Source: Diphasiastrum complanatum
Lineage: Eukaryota > Streptophyta > Lycopodiopsida > Lycopodiales > Lycopodiaceae
Direction of reading: 5' to 3'
Length of the DNA: 64,000 bases
Assembly (NCBI GenBank): GCA_029204225.1
Contig: CM055103.1
Span: 48,968,378 to 49,032,377 of the forward strand
This document shows, piece by piece, positions 56,368 through 64,000 of this stretch. The stretch's first letter is position 1, and each line of letters opens with the position of its first letter. A model generated the notes under the pieces. The model worked only from the letters and a program-made list of their open reading frames with translations, was not told where the DNA came from and did no database searches. The position numbers were made by a program, and so were the translations under genes.

Positions 56368-56931
56368 TGTTGGGGGTATTCCCAACGAATTGTAAATAAA
56401 TAAATTCGACCAATAAAATGTGTTGCGAGGGCATGGTATCCTGCGCAAATAAGCCCATGGCCCAACGAGCACGCAAGTTCAAGTGTAAATAAAATAATAT
56501 AGACTTGGGCCTTTGAATTAAAATAAAACTAGAGGCCTAAAGTCATTTTTAAACTTAGAAGATTACTTTTTAGAGTTGGGTCCAAATTGGGACTCACATG
56601 AATTTTGTGAATTTCAATGTACTTTTTGTGGACCCTTGGATCAAGTTGGGTCCAAGATGAATGGATAGGATCAATGTAAATATTAGCCAATAAGATTTTG
56701 GAGCAAGGGCCTTTCCCATTTTATAAAAAGGCACCATTTGTACACTATTTTCATGCCTAATTGAGAGGAGGATAGTCTACTATTTTGAGAGCTCAAACAT
56801 CCTCATTTGCTAATCACTCTTGCTTATGCTATTGTTGTGATTCCATGCTTTTTGTTTGTGATTAGTTAAGGTTTCTCCATAAGCAATGACATTGAGTATT
56901 TGAGCTAACCTCCATCTCACCTCTCTCCCCT

Positions 56932-56962
<31 letters not shown>

Positions 56963-57200
56963 TCTCCTTCTCTCGTTCTCTCTTCTCCTTTTCCTATTCA
57001 CTTCTTTTCTTCTCATTCAACTAAAATCATGATAAATGTTAGTGTAGAGGAGTAGAGTTAAAGGTGGGTAGTGTTAGTGGTGGATAGAGTTAATGGAGGA
57101 AGTAGGAAACTAACTAAAAATAGCATCTATGCATAGTTAGGTGCCTATCCAATGATCTAACCCTTGTTGACAGGTGGGAGGGCTATACTACGCAAGATCT
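56368..57200 (+). mobile_element. LTR copy C (5' LTR) of a Ty3 element
   Basis: It starts TGTTGGGGGTATTCCCAAC and carries AAGCCCATGGCCCAACGAGC, the GAGCAAGGGCCTTTCCC block, a TATA box (56722-56728), an ATTTGAGCTAACC segment, a short CT run (about 56932-56957) and the end region TAACCCTTGTTGACA (to 57172). The exact LTR end is uncertain because no CA directly precedes the primer-binding site at 57213; homology with copy A runs to about 57190. Confidence 0.8.
56722..56728 (+). promoter_or_regulatory. TATA box of LTR copy C
   Basis: TATAAAA within TTTTATAAAAAGGCACC. The equivalent site is GATAAAAG in copy B and GATAATAA in copy A, suggesting copy C has the best-preserved promoter. Confidence 0.6.
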
Positions 57201-57212
57201 TCGACTCTATGG

Positions 57213-57230
57213 TGGCGCCGATGCCGGGGA
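57213..57230 (+). promoter_or_regulatory. Primer-binding site, tRNA-Asp type
   Basis: TGGCGCCGATGCCGGGGA closely resembles the TGGCGCCGTTGCCGGGGA type of site known from Athila/Tat-like plant Ty3 elements, differing at one base. It marks the start of the internal region. Confidence 0.75.
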
Positions 57231-58503
57231 CAAGTTTCCACTAACTAGTCTAGTTGCATTTTAGCTATTTTCTTGCTTTTTAGAGTAGTTTTAGGTATAT
57301 TTTTGGGTGTTTAGAGTTAGTTTTCTATATTTTTTGTGTTTGGACTATTCATAGCTAGCGGAGGAGGTGTGAGAGGGTAGAGGAGGCCCTGAACAGCCTC
57401 TAAGGGCTTGAAAACCAACCCAACCAGCTGGAAAACCCAAAAAAACACACCAATCTGTATTTTGGAGGGAAAAAGAGCCTAAAATATCATCAAATTTTAA
57501 TATCTCCAAAACCAGTGAGAATTAACCCTTGCATGACTGGCAGCAGCTCCAGGGTACTATTCCAGACTTGCATAGAAGCCTGCGAGAGTTAGTTCCAAGC
57601 AGATTGCAAAAATCAAAGAAAAATCATAAAAAAATCAAAAAACCCTTGAAAAAATTTAAAAGTTCAAATCTTTATAAGAACTCTCGCAAACCCCTTTGAA
57701 GTTCCATCTCAGTGAGACCAGGACACAGAGAAGCTTGCGAGAGTTAGTTGGATGTCTAAGTACCTGTGCGAGAGTTTTCAGTGAAAAAAAGACGGGAAAG
57801 TACCAGTGAATCCTCGTAGACACCAAAATTTTCAGTTCCAATGGGCAAGAACTCTCGTAGAGGATTCTGAAGCTCCCTCTCTTAGAGACAAGGACACAAA
57901 AGAGCCTGCGAGAGTAGTTTGTTCCAGTGAGCAGAAAATTGGATTTAAGTGTTCAAAAATCACTAAAAATTGAAGATCCAGCAAATCCTTCCAATAAGAA
58001 CTCTCGCAAACCCTCTCAATCGATTCAAAATGTCCATTTCCATCAATGATGAAGCCTGCGAGAGTTAGTACAGAGATTTGGTGAAGATCAAGCCAAATTT
58101 GTGGTTTTGAACCCTTGCATACAGTGAAATTTTCACTTAGTGCGAGAGTTAACTCTCGCAAAGAATTCCATAGTGAGATCTGACCCAGATTCAGCTACTG
58201 TGATCCTTGAGAGAGTTACTTCCTAGAGATCTGAGAGATATCAAGTTTTTTACCTGCAAAAATAGCTATAGAACCCTCGCACAACCAACCCTCGCAGACT
58301 AGATCAGTGGAAAGATCTGCATCAGATCCAGCTACTGTCAAAATCTCAGGTCAATCAATGCAAGGAGTAAACAGTTATCAAGGAAAAACCACCGCAAGAG
58401 GCCTAAAATTCACTTCAGGCCTATCAGATTGATCAGATCCTTAAGATTCAGACTGCATCCCATTGTATAAGCAAGATCCAACCACTTTAAAAACCACCAT
58501 TGG
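57231..58503 (+). repeat. Ty3 leader with repeated GCGAGAGTT / AACTCTCGC motifs
   Basis: The 9-bp motif GCGAGAGTT occurs at 57592, 57737, 57768, 58058 and 58142, and its complement AACTCTCGC at 57679, 57999 and 58151; one-base variants are at 57850 and 57908 and looser ones near 58209-58300. At 58141-58160 both orientations meet as the perfect palindrome TGCGAGAGTTAACTCTCGCA. Many short stems can form between them. There is no credible long ORF, so this looks like a structured RNA leader. Confidence 0.75.
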
Positions 58504-60150
58504 ATGAATCTGAGATCGGGACGATCAATAGCACAAAGAATAGCAAATCAAGCACCACACCTTCCCAGATTAGCAGCTGTGCAACAAGAGGCAGAACCGG
58601 AACCAGCACCAATGGATCCAATGGGCCAACCCGTACCTGTCGCTCCCTTGCAAGCAGTCTGGAGAGCACCACGGATGGAAATTCCAAAATATGACGGATC
58701 ATCAAATCCCATCCGGTTGCTCCAAATCTACGAGCAAGCCTATGAAATCTACGGCGAACGGACACCTGCGGAAAAACTGATGCTGTTTCCCATGTCTTTA
58801 TTGGTAGTGGCTCAGAATTGGCTTTTCAACCTGGCAGAGGAAGAAAAATCTACTTGGGAAGCGGTAAAAGAGGCTCTCATTGCGCGCTTTAAACCAAGAA
58901 AGTTCCTGGAAGACTCGTTTCTCTTGTTGAGCAAAGTCAAGATGGGAAAACGAGAAAGGGTCAGGGACTATATTGAACGGGTCAAACATCTACGATCCAA
59001 GTGCAGTGCAGCCCTAACTCTCGATCATGCAGTGATCATGTGGTTTCTAGTTGGACTACCATGAAGCATCAGAAGAGAGCTGAAACGACGGGAGCAGTAT
59101 GCTACTCTGCAAGAAGCTATGGAAGATGCCATCAGGGAAGAGGATGAGGGATCTGACGACGAATATCCATCCACTTATACTCCTACTCCTTTAATCGCAT
59201 CATCATCTTCAAACGCATTTGCTCTATCCACAGAACAACTATTGGAGCAAATGACAAAATACACAAACAACAGATGGAGCAACTTACGGCGCAATTTGAC
59301 CAGAAATTGAAAGCCTTACAAGGAGCTGTAACAATAGCGCCACATCAACCGAAACCAAACCAGCTACATTATCCAAGATGAGAGAATGTATGGTGCTCAG
59401 CGCAAAACCATACAGCGAATGAGTGCCCAGTCCTAAAGCAAAATCTGAGACTGACACATAGATTTTGCCATCTGTGCAATGCAACATCGCACGATTTGAC
59501 ATTTTGCCCGTTTAACCCCCGGATTGTTCAACAAAAGAGAAGTCCTTATCAGACTTCTTATCCTTATCATCAAGAGGCACCAAACGCGACATTGAGGTAC
59601 GGCGCATCGAATCAGCAACATCGTATGGCCTTACCTGCACCACCAGGGATAGTCAATCATCAAGTGGCCCATGTAAACCGGACAGCAGCGGAACCAGAGA
59701 TGCAAGTACCACCTCAACCTGAGCAGCAACAATGATACAGACCAGATGAACCATTTATGGATCCTGCCATAAATGAATATGTTGCAGCCTATGCAGCTCA
59801 AACTCAGCGTCAAGATGGAAGTAACTACGACTGCTACGGATGTGGCGAAGGACACAGAATTATGGAATGTCCCTACAAGGACAATATACATCCTTCTGCC
59901 GAGAATGCGGTTATGGACACTATTACAAGAATTGTCCATTAAAACCTGGAACCAATGCACCTCTCAACTTCATTGCGATACAACAACCAGCAGTTCTAGC
60001 AGGGATGCCATCAAAAAGACACCAATTCCATGCTCCTGTGTTAGCCATCACACGAGCACAGAAGCAGAAGGAAGTGGCTCCCTCACCACCACCCTCGGTC
60101 ACTGACGACCAACCCTCAGCTTCAACGCCATATCCGAATGTGAGAGAATA
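58504..60150 (+). pseudogene. Ty3 gag with several zinc knuckles
   Basis: From ATG 58504 the frame reads MNLRSGRSIAQRIANQ, then PKYDGSSNPIRLLQIYEQAY, LLVVAQNWLFNLAEEEKSTW, ALIARFKPRKFLEDSFLLLS and VRDYIERVKHLRSKC (retrotransposon gag capsid). A TGA at 59062-59064 interrupts it; the same frame continues with RRELKRREQYATLQEAMEDA. After frameshifts come a nucleocapsid-like series: ENVWCSAQNHTANEC (partial), FCHLCNATSHDLTFC (CX2CX4HX4C, about 59465-59510), YDCYGCGEGHRIMEC and FCRECGYGHYYKNC (both CX2CX3HX4C, about 59827-59940, in different frames). MNLRSG is a common start of Ty3 gags in plants. Multiple knuckles suggest strong RNA binding. Confidence 0.85.
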
Positions 60151-60456
60151 AAGAAGACAGTACTAGAAAATAAGACATTGGGTACATAACCCACAAGTGG
60201 AGGAAAAAGAGCAAGAAAGAGACAATCCCACAGAACCTCCATTTGGCGTCGAACGGGAACCGCAAGCAGGCTCATCACTGCGCACTGATCAGAATGATCG
60301 GTTGTACCAACATGAATCACCTTTTCACATGGTGGAGCCCGAGCAACCACGCACTGAAAGGCTCACACTTTTATTGGCGAGCCGTGTTAGTTACCACTCG
60401 GGGAACTACTGCGGATTGCACCACAAGCGAAAAGCCTTCTAGCTGAATGGGCCAAA
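60151..60456 (+). other. Gag-protease linker
   Basis: Broken coding with no recognised domain between the last knuckle and the protease block. Confidence 0.4.
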
Positions 60457-61200
60457 GTGGATGAGAAACCATTAGTGCCTGAGCCCATATATTGTATGGG
60501 CTATGAAGAAACAAGTAACGTCCTCCGCATCGGGGTAGCATGGGAAAAGGAGCACAACATCACTTTGCCAATCAAACACAAGAGATACAAGGACAAGGCA
60601 GCAGTAGTAGATGGAGGATCAGGTGTCAATTTGATCTCCACTACTTTGTATGAAAAGTGGGGTTTACAAGGATTAAAGCCAGCAAGATTCGCCATCAAGC
60701 TAGCAGATCAATCCTGTGTGAAACCAAAAGGTGTAGTTGCCGATATCCCTGTAAAGATAGTAGGCATGCAGTGTGTGATTACTTTTCTAGTCATGGATAT
60801 ACCTGAATCTCCAACTGCATACTATGTTTTATTGGGAAGACTATGGTTGAGGACTGTGCAAGTAGTACACAACTGGGATACGGAGAAGCTCACCTTCGAG
60901 AACAGAGAGCAGGCTATGAAGGTTGATCCAACCACATGGGCGGTGAAACCTATTGCACCCGAAGCTGATGACGGATCATCCACGACAGATCACACGATTG
61001 ATTGTCCAAGGCCAGCCAAGGGAGGTCACTATGATTCAGAGACGGATGTCGTGAGATAGACAGATGCATTAGCAACTATTGACTGCCAGACATGTCAATA
61101 TGAATTAGGTTCTGAACCCAATACATCTTCACCCAAGTGTTACACTATGGACACACCAATCACATTTGGGGTGAATATGATAAACGTAGCATGGCTGTGA
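60457..61200 (+). pseudogene. Ty3 aspartic protease region
   Basis: The plus frame reads YKDKAAVVDGGSGVNLISTT (catalytic DGGSG where most proteases have DTG or DSG), GLKPARFAIKLADQSCVKPK, VVADIPVKIVGMQCVITFLV and YYVLLGRLWLRTVQVVHNWD, which is the fold end with LLGR-x-W-L. A tail (VDPTTWAVKPIAPE to VNMINVAWL) follows past one TAG at about 61057. The protease would cleave Gag-Pol. The inverted fragment at 37147-37700 is a second copy of this region. Confidence 0.85.
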
Positions 61201-61740
61201 GCGGAACCTATTGAGAACCCAGTGGATGATGATTTAGTCCCTTGCTCTAGCTTATAATAAGGAGATTGAGATGACTGATGAGCAGGTCCTACACCACATG
61301 GACCCAGATCGTTACGGAATCAAGAAAGTACCAACTCAACCACCGCAAAAGTCTGCTATGGCAAAAGTCTCAAGGATCGATCCACCCAAGGCACCTGCGA
61401 ATAATAAGAATTAGTTGAAGCAATGCTACAACCAAGTGATCTGATGGAGTGATCTTCTCGAAGAGGCGACAACTATGGTAGATGTTGATATTCACAACCA
61501 CGAGGCGAATGTCACGGCAGTTCTGATGAAAGACAACAAGGAAGAATCCACCAAAATGATGAAAAAGAAAAAAAAGAAAAAACCAAAAAATGACCAGTCG
61601 GACACCAGCGGAACAAGTCAGGCACCAGCGGAACAAGTCTTCGAGGGACCTGCACGACCACAGCCGATGAACCGAGCCAGGTGAAGAAGAAAAGATAGTG
61701 CATGTGGGAGAGCAATTAACGCCCATACAGTTCAAGAGAC
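61201..61740 (+). other. Protease-RT spacer with a lysine-rich tract
   Basis: A frame at 61475-61684 encodes DVDIHNHEANVTAVL then a run of lysines from (AAAG)n-like sequence. Equivalent spacers precede RT in other plant Ty3 elements, but no domain is recognised. Confidence 0.45.
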
Positions 61741-62520
61741 TATGATCATTGTTGGTGGAGTATAAAGACTGTTTTGCCTGTAGTTATAGTGATCTTAAGG
61801 GCATTCCACCAATAGTAATATACCATACCTTTGGTGGACAGAGCAGTCCCCAAGGTAAGTCATTACTATCGCTGCAGCCCAAATTATACAGAACTAATCA
61901 AGCAGGAGTTGCAGAAGCTGATGGATGCAGATTTCATCTATGAAATCGAGCACATGGAATGGGTATCGCCAATAGTTATAGTACCCAAGAAGAACAGCAA
62001 AATGCAAATTTGTGTGAATCTAAAGGCGCTCAATGCAGTCACCAAAAAGGATCATTTTTCTTTACCATTTACGGAAAGTGTCCTCGACAGAGTAGCTGGC
62101 GCCGAAGCCTACAGTTTTCTAGACGGCTTCAGCGGCTACAACCAGATGAAGATAGCCCCCCAAGACCAACACGAAACAACATTTGCCATGGAATGGGGAA
62201 CCTATGCCTATAAGGTGATGCCATTCGGACTTTGCAATGCCCCAAGCACTTTCCAGCGAGTCATGCAGGCGGCATTCAAAGATTATTTGCATAAATTTCT
62301 GGAAATTTTCCTGGACGATCTGTGCACGCATGGAACAGACTTAGAACACTTGTCCAATTTGAAAAAAGTGCTACAAAAATGCCGTGACTTCTAGATCTCC
62401 CTGAATCCAGGAAAAATGTCAATTTTGGGTGACACATGGCTTGATTCTCAGCCATATAGTGTCAAGACATGGGATTGCCACATATATCAACCCTTGCTCT
62501 ATCTCGTTAACAAAACTTGC
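61741..62520 (+). pseudogene. Ty3 reverse transcriptase, truncated
   Basis: LVEYKDCFACSYSDLKGIPP (61746-61810) is the conserved approach to RT. After a frameshift come YTELIKQELQKLMDADFIYE, SPIVIVPKKNSKMQICVNLK, motif A YSFLDGFSGYNQMKIAPQD, KVMPFGLCNAPSTFQRVMQA and motif C EIFLDDLCTHG (about 62310-62340), so both catalytic blocks are present. A stop at 62392-62394 follows KCRDF; the next sequence (ISLNPGKMSILG) is broken. Only about 160 bp separate this from the end of RNase H, so the connection and most of RNase H are deleted and the copy cannot be autonomous. Confidence 0.88.
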
Positions 62521-62556
62521 AACACCGGAAGAATCACCAGATGACTACTTCTGTTA

Positions 62557-63908
62557 TTGGAGTTTGATTTTTGGATAGTAGTTCGCAAGGGAAAACAACA
62601 CTACATGGCAGATCATGTGTCTCGAATCAAGGGAAAAGAGATTGCAGTCCAACCCGATGATGAGCTGGCCGATGCTGTCTTGTTTTATGTAGGCACAGTA
62701 CCAGAATGGGCTGCCGACATTATTGAATATCTAATGCGGGGCCAACCAGACAAGTCACTACCAAAGGCAGATCAGCGGAAATTGATCTTGAAAGCTAGAC
62801 CATATCAGCTAATTACTGGCCAGTTGTATCAAAGAGGATCAGACGAAATCCTTCGGCGGTGTATTCTCCCTCATGAGGCCACCCAAATCATTTCGCTTTC
62901 ACATGAAGGCATGGGTGGAGGCCATTTTGCATCTGACATTACGGTTCACAAGATCCTACAATCAGGATGTTGGTGGACAACGATTCATAAGGATACGGAG
63001 GAATACTTGAAAAAGTGTGATGTGTGCCAAAGGGCAAGGAGACCAACGAGATTGAATTATGACCTACTGCACCCGGGTCTTAGCCCAAGCACCATTCGAA
63101 AAGTGGGGATTGGATTTACATCGGTCCAATTCACCCTGCAGCAAGGAGTTCCCAGGCTCGATACATAATCATAGCCACAGACTATCTCACCAAGTGGGTT
63201 GAAGCCAAGGCAGTAAGAGTAGCTGATGCTAGGACCACTGCCAAGTTCCTTTATGAAAATATCATTGTGCGCTTTGGATGCCCGGTGGAGCTAGTCAGCG
63301 ATCGCGGAAGTCATTTTATCAATGAGACCATCAAGATCCTGTTGGAGGAATTCTTCGTGATCCACAGAACCAGTACGCCTTATTATCCTCGTGGTAATGG
63401 GCAAGCAGAATCATCCAATAAGATCCTGTGTAGTGTGCTCACAAAAACAGTTGAAGCTAGCAGATCATATTGGGAACATAAGTTGCATGCTGCTCTATGG
63501 GAATATAGGACAACATATAAAGGAAGCACGAATCAAACACCCTTCCAATTGGTATATGGTCAGGATGCCGTAATGCCAGTAGAGTTTCTAGATTCTTCAT
63601 TAAGGATTGCTACCACGCAACGTCTTAATGAGTCCAAATATCTACAACTACGCCACGAAGCTCTACATAAACTCTGTGAAACATGCCTACTAGCTGTGCA
63701 TGCACTGGCAACTAAAAAAGAAAGACGCAAAGCATGGCATGATCGCAGGTTACAAAAGACGGATCTTTGCTCCGGAGATCTGGTCCTGATGTATAAAACC
63801 AAGGTGATCAAGGGAAAATTAAAATTCACAGGCAAAGGTCCTTATCGGATCAAGGAAATTCTTAATCATGGAGCCATGAAGGTGGCACGTTACGAAAAGC
63901 TATTCTGA
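62557..63908 (+). pseudogene. Ty3 RNase H tail and integrase, frameshifted
   Basis: VVRKGKQHYMADHVSRIKG is the end of RNase H. Then the integrase zinc-binding region: HEGMGGGHFASDITVHKILQ with CDVCQRARRPT (HHCC, about 62900-63045). The core follows after a one-base frameshift near 63118: IIIATDYLTKWVEAKAVR (first Asp), CPVELVSDRGSHFINETIKI (second Asp), RGNGQAESSNKILCSVLTKT (Glu), then ALWEYRTTYKGSTNQTPFQL and a C-terminal domain LMYKTKVIKGKLKFTGKGPY to the stop at 63906. There is no chromodomain, unlike the element at 24.6-31.3 kb. The GNGQAESSNK block and tRNA-Asp-type primer-binding site fit the non-chromovirus Athila/Tat side of plant Ty3. Confidence 0.88.
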
Positions 63909-64000
63909 TAAACCATCACTGCTAGATCTAGGAAGATCAAGCCAAATCAAGCTAGATCCATCAAGATTCGGCCAGATCTGACAAGATCGAGGAAATCCAT
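63909..64000 (+). other. Start of the post-pol spacer, cut by the window end
   Basis: Repeated AGATC words (CTAGATC, AAGATC, CAGATC) match the spacer after pol at 33165-33260. The 3' ORF and 3' LTR of this element should lie beyond the window. Confidence 0.6.

Overview
This window is plant nuclear DNA. The evidence is Ty1/Copia and chromodomain-type Ty3/gypsy retrotransposons, CACTA (TNP2), MULE and hAT DNA transposons, primer-binding sites matching initiator tRNA-Met, long (GA)n/(CT)n tracts, and one intact intronless ELO-type fatty-acid elongase gene with canonical plant-like splice sites in its leader. The AT-rich background and dense nested, broken elements suggest a large-genome vascular plant. 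I cannot name the species.

Layout. 1-2.9 kb: Copia fragments in both orientations plus a 477-bp Copia LTR. 4.2 kb: a CpG-rich foldback. 4.6-6.05 kb: a possible host-gene remnant on the minus strand with a 125-bp tandem repeat. 6.26-6.38 kb: a tRNA-derived retroposon with a 15-bp target duplication. 8.1-8.4 kb: hAT remnant. 9.8-10.5 kb: Copia gag. 10.5-15.5 kb: minus-strand CACTA region with a TNP2-like gene, preceded by a SET-domain fragment. 15.9-16.9 kb: two LTRs. 17.9-19.6 kb: Copia pol (minus). 20.0-23.1 kb: MULE transposase with a SWIM finger (minus). 24.4 kb: small Copia LTR. 24.6-31.3 kb: a nearly complete chromovirus (minus) with two LTRs about 4% apart. 32.9-36.3 kb: 3' half of a Ty3 element of a second family, with a 3' ORF and LTR copy B. 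36.4-42.7 kb: Copia gag fragments and an inverted protease fragment. 46.6-49.5 kb: the ELO gene and its flanks. 50.6-54.4 kb: two degenerate Copia pol regions, one scrambled. 54.4-54.9 kb: a small ORF followed by an array of hairpins. 56.4-64.0 kb: 5' LTR, structured leader, gag, protease, RT and integrase of a Ty3 element of the same family as copy B, running off the window.

Only the ELO gene looks functional. The other coding material is decaying mobile DNA, broken by stops, frameshifts and deletions. The most unusual signals are structural: hairpins with one shared loop and differing, self-complementary stems (54.7-54.9 kb), a retroelement leader carrying one 9-bp motif repeatedly in both orientations (57.6-58.2 kb), the CpG-rich foldback, and the SET-domain fragment beside the CACTA transposase.
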